A stretch of DNA of 64,000 bases, taken from assembly GCA_028564925.1 (NCBI GenBank), contig CM053026.1, positions 643,787,844-643,851,843 on the forward strand, read 5' to 3'. This DNA comes from Lithobates sylvaticus. Lineage: Eukaryota; Chordata; Amphibia; Anura; Ranidae. This document shows, piece by piece, positions 10,531 to 21,983 of this stretch; positions within the stretch are counted from its first letter, which is position 1; every line of letters starts with the position of its first letter. A model generated the notes under the pieces. It searched no databases. It was given only the letters and a program-made list of their open reading frames with translations, and was not told where the DNA came from. The position numbers and the translations under genes were made by a program.

Positions 10531-10935
10531 TTCAAACTATTGTGTTTAAAGTGACTGGCTCCTTAAAATAGGGTTCCATAAAAAGCAAGAGCAGACCCTT
10601 TGTGCTAAAAACAAATTTAGTCACTTTTAGCAAATAAGGAGAGGATAAAAAGGATTTGAATATTGCTCCCTGAAATCCAGCAAATCTTCAGCTAGCTTTG
10701 AAGTATTATAAATAGGGAGATCCTTGATGGTATGGTAGAACAAATTTAGTTGATCTGTGGTTTTCCTTGTTTTACTTCAAACTCTTCCTATGTGGCTTAA
10801 TATTATTGTATTACAATAAGATTACAGATGGTAGAAATGTGAACATGGCACAGATGTCTGCATACAGTTTTCAGTGAAAAGAATAAACTGGCTTCACTAG
10901 TACCAGGAAGTTAGCCTGAGTAAGTGATGTCTATA

Positions 10936-11530
10936 TGCAGTGTCTTAAAGAACTAAATGGGCAAATGCCCACTCACCACCAGCGTCACAGAGATTGCTGG
11001 TAACAGTGCTGATGATAAGGATAACTCCTTCAGGAACTCTCCCTGGATCCTGTCTCTTGGAAATGGCATCTGACCTCAGTCACACCCCGCCGTGGCCTAT
11101 CCTGATCTGAAGTGCAGGCATCGCTGGAGGACCTGGAATAGCCTCCGGTCTGCTGGTGATGGGAAGCGATGCTGTCCGCAGGTGTCCCTTTGGATGCAGC
11201 AATGAAGCTACCTTCTGTACAGGCCATGATTCAACAGCAGCTCTCATTGACACAGAGGCCCTGCTAGAAGATCCAAGTTGGCATCCCAAGAGAGTTATCT
11301 AGGCAACATCCACCCTTTTTATATCCTCTCCCAGCATTCTGTTCTACTCTCCTTAGCAATCTGGTAGTGGTAGTTCAAATCAGTCCTGCAGCAATTAAAA
11401 CCTCAATATTCTAAACTACACATCCCACGATGCTTTGCTCTGCTATAAGTTTTGTCTCAAAGGAAATGACACATGGAGCCCAAGCTAGCCCAACACTAGA
11501 GGGAGACATCTCCACATTAACAACGCTGTA
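10936..11530 (+). repeat. LTR-like dispersed repeat, copy 1
   Basis: This segment shares order and scattered words with 35331-35958: a start near TGCAGTGTC/TGTAGCAAT, then GGGCAAATGCCC.CTCACCAC, and late in the repeat ACACTAGAGGGAG. The second copy starts TGTAGC and ends GCTACA, as LTRs do. I see no target duplication at either copy, and no internal retroviral coding region. It may be an old solo LTR; class uncertain. Fossil. Confidence 0.35.
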
Positions 11531-11614
11531 CACTGTCCCTGAATTGCAGGCATAATAGTCCTCTCTTGGCTACACCAATATTTTACAAAATAAATGCAAC
11601 AAAAGTAATTGTGA

Positions 11615-11850
11615 TTGTATATTATGTTATGTTTTCCTTGTTCACAGCCAGTGAGCCAATGAGGAGAGAGCAGGGGCATGGCCGAGACGCACTCCATAGC
11701 AAACTGCTTGCTATGGGGGCAATCGGCAGAAGGGAGAGACCAGGAGCACCGACGGCGACCTGAGAAGAGGATCGGGATGCTCTGTGCAAAACCACTGCAC
11801 AGAGCAGGTAAGTATGACATGTTTGTTATTTTAAAAAAAATCTGCCTTTA
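11615..11850. repeat. Repeat E, partial copy with a GTAAGT motif
   Basis: The block CCATAGCAAACTGCTTGCTATGGGGGCA... through ACTGCACAGAGCAGGTAAGTA matches the right halves of 55637-56110 and 62453-62981. The motif CAG followed by GTAAGTA is a strong match to a splice donor. No evidence that it is used. Confidence 0.6.
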
Positions 11851-11934
11851 ATATCACTTCTGCATGATGTCCTGTGCCGAGAGAAGCTGTGCCCGCTCCT
11901 AGCTGTGAGACTGTATTGTCACTGACAGCTCCTG

Positions 11935-12669
11935 TGTAAGAGTCCAGGGCTTACTATGCATGCACCAATGGTGCGTTGCCACAAGAGGAAATCCGTGCCA
12001 ACTGAGCATGCGCCAAAGAAGCCCTAGTGCGCTAACCCGCACCTGCACAGAAGACTTGATGCAAAAAGGCAGGAAAATGCCCAGGACGTGCACAGGAAGC
12101 GACTTCAACCTGATGGAAAAAGGCCAGAAAATCCCCAGGAGACGCACCAGGAAGTGACATCAACCTGATGGAAAAAGGCGAGAAAATGCCCAGGAGGTGC
12201 ACAGGAAGTAACCTCAAACTTCCCTATATAAGCCCAGCCCAGACACTGACAAATTGCTGGATTATCCTCAGTCCCCCCTTGTTCCTGTGCTAGTGTGATC
12301 TGTCTGAACTTTCTGTGACCTGGAAACCTATTTGACTACTCTTGATTGCTGCTTGCCATTGACCTCGAATTTGTACCTTGACCATTCTACTTCTTTGCCC
12401 CTTTTGTACTCAGCTGCCAGATTGGAACCAACCCTGGCTTGGATCTTGACCATTCTTCTTCGGATTAACCCTTTTATACTTTGTTGCCCAGCTGGACTTG
12501 ACCTCGGCTCATATCTCGGACTAAGGCTTGCACTGTGCTCCGCACCCCTGGCACCCATGCCACTCGGTGTCCACAAGTCTCTGTCTCCATCTCCAGAGAC
12601 TTCAAGGACCCGAGGTGCAAGGGAGGCCTCTCCACTACTTCGGTCTCACATCAGGTATGTGACATGACA
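11935..12669 (+). mobile_element. Solo LTR with 5-bp target duplication
   Basis: The 735-bp segment starts TGTAAGAG and ends CATGACA, the TG...CA ends of an LTR. TCCTG precedes it (11930-11934) and follows it (12670-12674), and the undisturbed copy of the host repeat at 13190-13260 shows the empty site. A TATA-like CTATATAAG at about 12232 fits a promoter. A tandem repeat lies inside at 12040-12225. No internal coding region remains, so this is a solo LTR of an unassigned endogenous retroelement. Fossil. Confidence 0.82.
12040..12225 (+). repeat. Three-copy tandem repeat inside the solo LTR
   Basis: A unit of about 55-60 bp with the words GGAAAATGCCCAGGA, GTGCACAGGAAG and CAACCTGATGGAAAAAGGC is repeated about three times with some differences. 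Tandem repeats in this position of LTRs often hold enhancers; that role here is only inference. Confidence 0.7.
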
Positions 12670-13489
12670 TCCTGATTCCTACTATCAACCAAGAATCAGG
12701 GCTCATTCAATTCATGTGCAATGACCGGCAGGGCCACTGATAAGGCAGTACAGCCAGCCCTCCTGAACTGGGCCCAGGCCTCATCAGTTTAAAAGGGGCA
12801 GCAGTACTGCCTTATTGCTGACGCTTGTGACTCTTGTGCACCTCAACAGTGAGCCACATAAGCTCTGAATGGACACTCACTCCCTTCTCCACTCCAATAT
12901 CAGCTCTCCTGCACCAGCCTGTTGTATGAACGGCTCACAGACGAGACTTTTCCCTCGGGATATGGTCCGTTTTCATGCCAATATAAATGCAAGAAACATA
13001 GTGCTCTCCATTTAAATCATTTTGTTGGGTTTCCCCCTTAAAATATTGCACTTACAAGGGTTCAAAAGATAAAAATAATTTATCATAATTTTACAAGATG
13101 TCCACTCGCTCACCACTCTGATGGTGTGACGTCACAGGCTTGGTTCCTTTCCCCTCTACACGCGTATCGCTTACAATTGGCTTTTTCAATAGCTGTGCCC
13201 GCTCCTAACTGTGAGACTGTATTGTCACTGACATCTCCTGATTCCTACTATCAATCAGAAATCAGGGCTCATTCACATTATGTGCAATGACCGGCAGGGC
13301 CGTTGATAAGGCAGTACAGCCAGCCCTCCTGTACTGGGCCCGGGCCTCATCAGTTCAAAAGGGGGGCCTGGGCACCTGCCGAGCAGGAGGGCCAGCAGTA
13401 CTGCCTTATTACTGATGCTTGTTACTCTTGTGCAGTGCTGCCAGATTCTACTTTTATTTTCTTCCTCCTGCTGGGATGTTCAGCTTATG

Positions 13490-14800
13490 AGGCAAAGTAT
13501 TGAATGCCCTCGAACTGAGAGCAGCGTTTAAAGCCCTTCTGTCATTCACTCCTTTTATAAGAGGGACAAGAGTTGTACTGTGCCTAGACAGCAGTGGAAG
13601 GGTAGAATTCTTAGGCTGTCAGTAGAACTTCCAGTATCGAAAATTGCAATTATACCATTTTGGCTGAGGAGGCTCTGGTGTCGGTCTCTCCTACATTTGA
13701 GCATTGAGTCACGACTACCTCTGCCAGTGATGACGGATATGCTCTCTTATGGCCAGTTTTGCCATCCAGCCCCAAGAGACTATTTTTTTTGATGGCATGG
13801 AAGTTGAGAGGAAGTTTAGAGGCGGAGGCTATCAAGTCAAGGGTGCTCAGTGCAGGTAGTGGCTATCTTGTGTCAAGCCAGAGAGGTCTCAAGGAATAAG
13901 ACTTACCAGAGAATATGGGTAAAATTTGCAGATCTCATGCATCAAAAGTCTCGAGTCCTTTATCATCAAAACCAGCCAAGGTTCTGCAATTCTTACAACT
14001 TGGGTTGGACAGGGGCCTAGGTTCAAATATGTTAAAAGCTCAAAGTTCAGTCTTGTCTGCACTTACAAGGGGTTTAAGGAGCCTTTAACCCTTTAGTGAT
14101 GCAATTCTTAAAAGGCTTGTGTGAAGTTATAAACCTGGCAGTAAACCATTGTTCCCTAATTGGGACTTGCTTCAGCTCTATCCACTCTGCAATCCATCCC
14201 AGAAGACCATATTTATGGTTGCTGCAACCTCTGTGAAAAGGGTGCCAGAGCTGCAGGCTTTCTAAGGAGCTTTGTAAGGAGCCTCACCTAACATTTTACA
14301 CCGGACAGAATAGAAATTAAAACCCTCAAACTGCTTTTATCCCTAAGATGTCTTTCTCCTTCCACTTTAACCACTTAAACCAGGAAGTCAATTTACCATC
14401 ATTCTTTGGTGAAGCAGGATAACCACATCTCCCACCCCCCGCGAGCGGCCGAAAAAAGGGTTAAAGACCCCCTGGATGTTGATCTAACTCTGATGGCTTG
14501 CTTGGCAGCTACCTTTTCATTTAGGAAAGCTGAAATCTGTGCTTGGTTCCGGGATGGCTTAAGGCAGGGTGAGTCAGCATCAACACATACATTCACCTCC
14601 TAGATTGTTAAGACAATTAAAAGAGCCTACTCTCCACAAGACCTTCCTGTTCTGGAAGACTTAAGAGTACATGCAACCAAGGCAGTGCCAGCTCTGTGGA
14701 CAGAGCAGTACCGAGTGTCTCCTGAGGCTATTTGCAGGTCAGCAATATGGTCCTCCCATAAATAGTCCTATAAAGATATTTGATGGTGCATGTGTCCACA
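13490..14800 (+). mobile_element. Degenerate DIRS-type retroelement relic
   Basis: Traces of a DIRS coding part are readable on the plus strand. Near 13505 there is an RNase H-like piece (ALELRAAFKALL), near 14220 a recombinase-like piece (MVAATSVKRVPELQAF) that resembles the recombinase of the element at 25997-31668, and near 14690-14750 the recombinase C-terminal region (EQYRVSPEAICRSAIWSS). The order agrees with a DIRS element. The ends are not visible. Many breaks are present, so this is much older than the DIRS element at 26-31 kb. Fossil. Confidence 0.72.
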
Positions 14801-14889
14801 GTGAACCCCAGAAATGTTACCCATTAAAGAGAAAGGGACTGAGGACATATTCATTATTCCTTTTCTCTGCAGCCTCAGCTGCATTGGAC

Positions 14890-15519
14890 AGTGAATGACT
14901 AGGAGGCTTCCGCTTCATTCACAACCGGAAGCATAGTAAACAAATGTATCTATGCTTCAGTGATGAATGGACACAGGAGCAATTGGTACTCATCGCTCAC
15001 TGTTTTCATTCAGGAAATGAAGGGGCCAGTAAACAGGACATATAATACAGCAGCCCCTCCTGCTCGGCAGGTGCTCGGACCCCCATTTTGATTTGGGCCC
15101 TGTACAGGAGGGCTGGCTTTACTGCCTAATCAGCAGCCCTGGAGCTTACCCTCATTCACTAAGCTCTGGGGATAGTTCTCTCGCACAGGACAACACCTCG
15201 TGAAAAATGAACAATCTGTTTTCCTTTAATAAACCAACCCCTCTATATCCACTTTTAAATAGATTTGGGTCTCCGGGTCATACAGTACACTTTCTGCCTG
15301 CAGACCTCGATAGATACCTTCTTTATCTAGAATGCTAGTGCCATCTCCTCTACCTGGATCAGTGGATTCTGCTCCCCAAGGTACTCTTCCTGGCACTTTC
15401 CCTTACATCGACCCTGTCCCCTATATTCTTTTTGCATTGTTCTTCTTCACCTCTTATACTGCTGCAGCCCTACCTACGTATAAGACCTCCATTAACCACA
15501 CAAGGACCACCCGCCTACA
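14890..15519. other. Inverted piece of repeat D plus unclassified sequence
   Basis: 15040-15150 matches repeat D in reverse (CAGGAGGGCTGGCTTTACTGCC). The rest has no recognisable gene; short open frames around 15330-15780 overlap each other in several frames and have no splice or domain support. Confidence 0.45.
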
Positions 15520-16430
15520 ATGTACTGGTAAGTCGCTGCCGGTTTCTGGGTTTAGGGCGCATGCATGTGCACGCCCTCTTCAACATTCGCTGTGATTGTT
15601 CACAGAGGGAGTCTGTCAGCAAGTCCCGCCCAAAGACTCTTGGCTGAGACCTGCAGATCGGCTGTGTCTAATCACAGATCAGAGCCCTGTGTTGAAAATC
15701 AACACAGGGGCTCTGTACAGAGGGAACAATATCTCTGTTTCTTATCCCTGCAATGGGATTAGAAACAAAGATCTTTAGTACTTTAGTAAAAAGCAGCACA
15801 CATTACACATGGTTAGGCATACATTTAACCCCTTCCCAGTCAGTGTCATTAGTACAGTGACAGTGTAAAGTATTAGCACTGCTGCCTTTTTTGGCATCAC
15901 TGGTGATGTCAGTATCAGTCCCCATCCCCCATGTCAGTTAGTGTCAGATTGCCCACTGCACTATTGCAGTCCCATTATAAGTAGCTGATCACTGCCATTT
16001 GTAGTATAAAAAAAATAAAAGAACATTCCAGTATATATACCATAGTTTGTAGACGCTATAACTTTCACGCAAACCAATCAATAAACTTATTGGGATTTTT
16101 TTTTAACCAAAGACATGTATCAGAATACATTTTGGTCAACATTTATGAAGATTTTTTAATTGTATGTGTTTTATAGCAGAAAGTAAAGTTTTTTATTTAT
16201 TTTTTATTTTTTAAATTGATAGTCGTTTTTGTTTATATAATAACAAATAAAAAACCCAGTGGTGATTAAATACCACCAAAAGAAAGCTATGTGTGAAAAA
16301 ATGATATACATCTTGTTTGGATACAGCGTTGCATGACTGTACAATTACCAGTTAAAATAGCGCAGTGCTAAATAGCAAAAAATGTCCAGGTCATGAAGGG
16401 GGTAAAACCTTCCGGAGCTTAGGTGGTTAA
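15520..16430 (+). repeat. Dispersed repeat B, copy 1
   Basis: This is a copy of a long non-coding repeat of about 0.9 kb. Shared words with the other copies include CTGATCACTGCCATT, GCAAACCAATCAATA, CAGAATACAT, a GTTTATAnAAnAATAAAAAAC block, CAAATACCA.CAAAAG and the end GGTGGTTAA. The same family is at 17756-18682, 39598-42240 (reverse), 42770-43362 (reverse) and 49930-50335 (partial). Confidence 0.75.
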
Positions 16431-16729
16431 TCTACCTACTGTATACAGTTCTAACTTTTATGCGGTCTGTATTGTACAGTTCTCCAACCAATGTTCTACA
16501 ATTGCACAAATGCAACCTTTGTACCTTTTGAAAATCCTTACAATAAAAATACTGAACAGAAAACAAGGGGGATACAATATGGTTTTGTTGAATCCCAGTA
16601 CAAATTTAGATAGCATCTTGTATTATCTTCTGTCCTCATTAATCCCACTCAAAACTGCATTTTTATTTATAGACACAAAAATGGTTAAACCCATGAACAA
16701 AATGTTGTTTTGGATAAAATTCTCTAAGG

Positions 16730-17231
16730 CAGGGGTCCTTCAGAATTTAGGGGGGCGGACTGTGCCCCGAGAGAGTAAACAATGTCTGATCTTAGGTATC
16801 GGGGGGGGGGGGGGATAGTTGGTGTCAGTGGAAGGAATAGTGCCCAATTTTTGTTGTCAGTGGATGGAAGTTATTCCCCATTGTTGGTGGCAGTGGAAGG
16901 AACAGTGCCTCATCATTGGTGTCAGTGGAAGGAATAGTGCCCCATCATTGGTGTCAGTGGAGAAATGGTGCCCCATCATTGCTGTCAGTGGAAGGAATAG
17001 TGCCCCATTGTTGGTGTCAGTGACAGGAATTATGCCCCATTGTTGGTGTCCGTGACAGGAATTATGCCTCATTGTTGGTGTCAGTGACAGGAATTATGCC
17101 CGATTGTTGGTGTCAGTAACAGGAATTATGTCCGATTGTTGGTGTTAGTGGCAGGAATAATGCCTCAAGGGCCGGATAAAGGCAAGCAAAGAGCCGCATA
17201 TGGCCCAAGGGCCGCAGTTTGGAGACCACTG
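16730..17231. mobile_element. hAT-like element with an internal minisatellite
   Basis: The ends CAGGGGTCCTTCAG and the inverted match GTTTGGAGACCACTG fit hAT termini. The flanks are CTCTAAGG (16722-16729) and CTCTATGG (17232-17239), an 8-bp duplication with one mismatch. The interior, 16815-17160, is a tandem repeat of about 31 bp based on GTGTCAGTGGAAGGAATAGT. No transposase; non-autonomous. Confidence 0.78.
16815..17160 (+). repeat. Minisatellite of about 31 bp, inside a hAT element
   Basis: About 11 units share TTGGTGTCAGTG, GGAATAGTGCC and CCATTGTTGG. The unit drifts along the array: early units read GGAAGGAATAGTG and later units read GACAGGAATTATG. Frames opened across the array are products of the repeat, not genes. 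Confidence 0.85.
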
Positions 17232-17306
17232 CTCTATGGTCTAGGTAGGTCTGGTAGGTCTACACAAATATCTGACTGCTCATGAGGATGCTTCTACAAC
17301 AGTTAA

Positions 17307-17738
17307 GCCCCATACACACGTGCGGATTATCCGAGGACCAGGTCCGTCAGACCATGTCCGTCAGACCATGTCCGTCATACTTTGTCTGATGTTGGTTTTG
17401 CGTACACACGGTCGGACAAAGTTGTCGGAAAATCCGATCATTCTGAACGTGACGTTTGTTGCCTACGACGGGACTACGTAGAGGCTAGTAGCCAATAGCT
17501 TTGGTCTTGTAATGTGATCTGAGCATGCGTAGCACTTTGTCCGGTCGGACTACCATACACACAATCGGATTTGGTGTGATCGGACCGTGTTGTCGGAAAA
17601 TCTATCCAGCAGGAGATAGGACTTTGTCCGTTGGACAATACGATGTACACTGTCCGATGGTGCATACACACGGTCTGATGTTTCACCATTGTCCGATCGG
17701 ACAGAATCCATGCGAAAATCCGACCGTGTGTATGGGGC
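17307..17738. mobile_element. Complete TIR element, GCCCCATACACACG family
   Basis: The 432-bp element has ends GCCCCATACACACG and CGTGTGTATGGGGC. The interior is full of paired motifs (TTGTCGGAAAATC, GTCCGATCGGAC). TTAA precedes it and TTTA follows it. Members or parts are at 5892-6576, 20483-20735, 23097-23524, 23595-23710, 24581-24985, 34760-34951 and 50336 to the gap. The superfamily is probably PIF/Harbinger, with piggyBac (TTAA target) as an alternative. Non-coding. Confidence 0.72.
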
Positions 17739-17755
17739 TTTACAGTGTTTCTTTT

Positions 17756-18682
17756 AACCACTTCCGGACCAGCCAGGTTGGCTCCCCTGCGTGAGCCGTC
17801 GAAGCTGTACATCGGCTCTGTAAGACGCTTTAGCGCAGCATGTCCCCGCAGCCGATGCGCCGATGCGCAGGAGCGATGTTACCGCCAGGCACTCCTAATC
17901 GCTCGTGACAGAGCGAGAACTGGGATCTCAGAGGAGTAGAAACAGATATGCTCCTACTAAGTAGGAACACTGATCGCTCTCCTCTCCTAGTCAGTGCCAC
18001 CCCCCTACAGTTAGAACACACATAGGGAACACAGTTAACCCCTTGATTGCCCCCTAGTGTTAACCCCTTCCCTGCCAATTACATTTATACAGTAATCAAT
18101 GGCTATTTTTTAGCTCTGATGGCTTTATAAATATCACTGGTCCCAAAAAAGTGTCAAAAGTGTCCGATCTGTCCGCCGCAATGTCGCAGTCACAATAAAA
18201 ATCGCTGATCACTGCCATTACTAGTAAAAAAAAAAAATAATAATAATAAAAAAATGCCATAAATGTATCCCCTATTTTTTTACATGCTAAAATTTTTGCG
18301 CAAACCAATCAATATACGCTTATTGTGATTTCTTTTTTTACCAAAAATATGTTGAAGAATACATATCGGCCTAAACTGACGAAAAATTTTGTTTTTGTTT
18401 TTTTTTTAAATTTGGGATATTTATTATAGCAAAAAGTACAAAATATTGTGTTTTTTTTCCAAAATTGACGCTCTTTTTTTGTTTATAAAAAATAAAAAAC
18501 GCAGAGGTGATCAAATACCATCAAAAGGTAGCTCTATTTATGGGGAAAAAAAGGACATCAATTTTGTTTGGGTACAACGTCACACGACCGCGCAGTTGCC
18601 AGTAAAAGCAACGCAGTGCCGTATCACAAAAAATGGCCTGGTCAGGAAGGGGATACATTCTTCCGGGGGTGACGTGGTTAAA
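17756..18682 (+). repeat. Dispersed repeat B, copy 2 (most complete)
   Basis: The copy starts TTAACCACTTCCGGACC and ends GTGACGTGGTTAA, short inverted ends. Internal A-, T- and TAA-rich runs (18226-18250, 18390-18410) and words shared with the other B copies identify it. No coding capacity; probably a non-autonomous DNA element, but its class is not settled. Confidence 0.75.
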
Positions 18683-19784
18683 AGTGTGAATAATAACATT
18701 CTTTTGATAAAACAATTATACCTGACATATAATAACATTGTATTCCCTACCAGTAAAAAACAAAGAAAGGATGTAAAAATAAGAGAAGTTTTGTTTGTGA
18801 TACTGTAATTACAAGACCCGCAGTTCCTAAGCTGGTACTTGTGGTGCATACTGCATCACACATTGTAAAATTAGCTGTTCAAAATAAAAAAAAAACAATG
18901 TTCTATTATTTTAACAATACCTTTTCATAGTAATACATCCTGTAAAAAGTGAAGGACTATATACAGTACGTCAAGTCCCTAGAGTTTTGTCTTGACCCGC
19001 AGTAACAATTGTTGGCGAGCCGCAAGCATATTATGACAATTATATGCAGTAGTACTGTGATTGGAGAAAGAAAATAGTCTTACCCTCCTGTCAGAATGTT
19101 GCGCTTTTCCTTTCTTTGCGGTGTTGTGTCTCACTGCTTTTTCCAAACTTCTGCTGTCTATGCTGCTCTGTTGAGAAATGCAGTAAAACAGATCTGCTGT
19201 GAGTCAGGGGCCAAGAATGTCTTGGATTATCCAAATTTACTGGGAATACAATGAATACATAACATGGACAGGAGGTTCTAATACACAAGAGAGAAAACCA
19301 TTACATCAAACCCAATGCTTAAAAAAAAATAAAAAATAAAACTTTTTAAAGGAACCATAAGGAATGACTAATAGAAATTTGAGAGTATAATGGATAATAT
19401 GTTAATTCATTCTTATCTATTATGTTGATAAGCAATGATGATCTGCAATTGCTGTAAACCATAGAAACCAGTGCAGCAAGTAGTGTTGAGTTAATTTTAG
19501 ATTCTTTCGGGTTACTGCACTGTGTATATTGCTTTTTGCCCTGTTTTTTTGGCTAAAGCTGTTTGTGATCTTTATTTTTTACAACTTTTAGAGGTGTATT
19601 TATAAAGAATGTGCATAGCAATTTGCATAGGGAATGTGCATGTACATTTGTTCTTTTCGAATGGTGCAAAACATGAATGTTGTTAGGCTATTTCCTGTGT
19701 TGGTGCAATGTTTTTTATTAAAATGGAAAATACTACATTTGACCACTAGGTGGCATCATAGAATTCCCTTAGATGATAAGGGAA
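18683..19784. other. No gene seen
   Basis: AT-rich sequence with no supported exon. The plus-strand frame that starts at 18446 is mostly inside repeat B. GTCTTACCCTCCTGTCAG near 19078 contains a possible minus-strand donor, but no coding sequence goes with it. Confidence 0.35.
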
Positions 19785-20160
19785 TCTTACACCCCCCCCC
19801 ATTCACTCACTCATGTGGGGGGGGGGGGCATATTTATTTTTTACAGATTTCAAAAAGCAGACCAGCAACCCTCACAACCACTGGTTCAAGGTTGTGGGGA
19901 AGTTGCTCTTGTTCTCATCAATATGGGGGCAAGATGCTTTTCCAGGGGGATCCTCACTTGAGAGGTACCCCTCCATGATGAGGGCATATAGCCTGGTTTG
20001 GTTCAGGGGGGGGGGGGGTCTGCAGGCTACATACTCGAATAAAGGTCTGGTATGGTTTTTTCAGGGACCTCACTCTTTTTTTTTCTTGCACTATTTTTTT
20101 GCATGGGGCTTCCCCTTAAAAGCCATTCCGGATCTGCAGGGCCTGAAATAAAATTTTAAG
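19785..20160 (+). repeat. Diverged single arm of the foldback family
   Basis: The order of words matches the outer arm of the element at 20483-22692: CCATTCACTCACTCATGTG, GTTGTGGGGAAG, TCTCATCAATATGGGGGCAAG, GAGGGCATATAGCCTGG, CTACATACTCG and AAAAGCCATTCCGGATCTGCAGGG. It is more diverged and has no opposite arm. A long G-run at 19817-19827 and another at about 20010-20018 are present. Confidence 0.6.
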
Positions 20161-21458
20161 GACAGGCACATCATTTTTTTTCTTTCTTTACACAATACCT
20201 TTACATTTTTGGAAAGAACAACAGCATGCCCTCTGAGAATATGACTGCTAATGCACTCACCAAGCCTTTGTTGAAGGAACGTCATAGTTATTTCCAGAAG
20301 AAGCTGAATATAATTTGACAAAGCACATGCTGTTGAGAATGGGTGTTGGAAAGAACAACAGCATGGATGCTAATAAACTGGCAATACTGTATGCATTATA
20401 GCTATCTATCCAGCAGGTGGCACTGCAGTTCTATAATGTGTGTTCTATGGTAATGTATTTAGAGGAAGTACCTTTGTTCCTTATGCCGCGTACACACAAG
20501 CGGACTTTCCCGCGGGACTGAAGTCCGCCGGACAATCCCCCCGTGTGTGGGCGCCGGCAGACTTTTTGGCGCCAAAAGTCCGGCGGACTAGGTTTTAAGT
20601 TTTGTTTTAAAATTGTCCACTGAACTTGGCAGTCCGGCGGACAATCCCACCGTTAGTATGCTAGTCCGCCGGACTTTTGGAAATGAACGGACTTGCCGAT
20701 AATCGGAAAGTCCATTCATTTAGCACGTGACTTCAGGTAGACGGGCCTAGCGAAGGCAGTGAATGCCGCGCTAGCCCCGTCACCTGGCATGGATTTAAAG
20801 GGAATCCCCACGCCGAAAAAATGGCGTGGGGGTTCCCCCCAGATCCGTCTCAGACCCTTATCCGAGCACGCAGCCCGGCAGGCCAGGAAAGGGGTGGGGA
20901 CAAGCGAGCGCCCCCCCCTCCTGAGCCGTACCAGGCCGCGTGCCCTCAACATGGGGGGTGCCCTGGGGAAAGGGGGCCATGCGCCCCCCCCACCCCAAAG
21001 CACCTTGTCCCCATGTTGATGAGGACAAGGGCCTCTTCCCGACAACCCTGGCTGTTGGTTGTCGGGGTCTGCGGGCGGGGGGCTTATCGGAATCCGGGAG
21101 CCCCCTTTAATAAGGGGGCCCTTAGATCCCAGCCCCCCACCCTGTGTGAATGAGTATGGGGTACTATGTACCCCTACCCATTCACCTAAGGTGTAAAGTC
21201 TAAATAAAAAAAAAAGACACAATTTTTGAAAAATATTTTATTGCACTGCTCCGGGGGTCTTCTTCCGTCTTGGGGGGTCTTCTCGCCGGACTCCTCCGCT
21301 CATTTAGCTAGCTCTTTTACCGAGCAGAGGAGCCCAGCTACCTTCTTCGTCGTTGCTGCCGTCGTCTGGGGGTCTCGATCCGCCTTCGGGGGTCTTCCAG
21401 GGTCTTCCGGGGTCTCTTCTGTTCTTGCCGCTGTTGTCGCTTTCTGCGCCGCCGCCGC

Positions 21459-21489
<31 letters not shown>

Positions 21490-21546
21490 TTCTTCCAATG
21501 TTGACTCGTCGCTCTCTCTGGCCGGAATGCCAGAGCTGTGCTGGGA

Positions 21547-21663
21547 CTTATATAGGGACAAGGGGGCAGGGTCACATGCTCATGTCACATGGTGACCCCG
21601 CCCCCCTATGATGTCACAGTCCCGGAGGATGCTGGGACTGTGACATTATTGTCCCTATATAAG
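21547..21663. promoter_or_regulatory. Divergent TATA boxes at the foldback centre
   Basis: CTATATAAG reads leftward at 21547-21555 and rightward at 21655-21663, 100 bases apart, with TGATGTCACAG and GTGACATTATT between them. The same arrangement is at 33725-33733 and 33875-33883, and in the third copy at about 46283-46291 and 46413-46422. Promoter use is inference. Confidence 0.55.
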
Positions 21664-21728
21664 TCCCAGCACAGCGCGTCTCTGGCATTCCGGCCAGAGA
21701 GAGCGATGAGTCAACATCGGAAGAAGAA

Positions 21729-21762
<34 letters not shown>

Positions 21763-21983
21763 GCGGCGGCGGCAGCGCAGAAAGCGACGACAGCGGCAAG
21801 AACAAAAGAGACCCCGGAAAACCCCGGGAAAGACCCCCGAAGGCGGATCGAGACCCCCAGACGACGGCGGCGACGACGAAGAAGGTAGCTGGGCTCCTCT
21901 GCTCGGTAAAAGAGCTAGGTAAATGAGCGGAGGAGTCCGGCGAGAAGACCCCCCAAGACGGAAGAAGACCCCCGGAGCAGTGC

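Larger units (their letters stand above)
11870..13490. repeat. Duplicated repeat D, first copy split by a solo LTR
   Basis: The block AGCTGTGCCCGCTCCTA, then CCTGATTCCTACTATCAA, GCAATGACCGGCAGGGCC and AAGGCAGTACAGCCAGCCC occurs at 11886-11934 plus 12670-12850, and again uninterrupted at 13190-13440. A shorter inverted match lies at about 15040-15150. The first copy is cut by the LTR at 11935-12669. Non-coding. Confidence 0.65.

Noticed and set aside
11030-11289. Overlapping minus-strand frames near 11.1 kb
   Set aside because: They lie inside a dispersed repeat seen again at 35.3 kb and have no domain or splice support.
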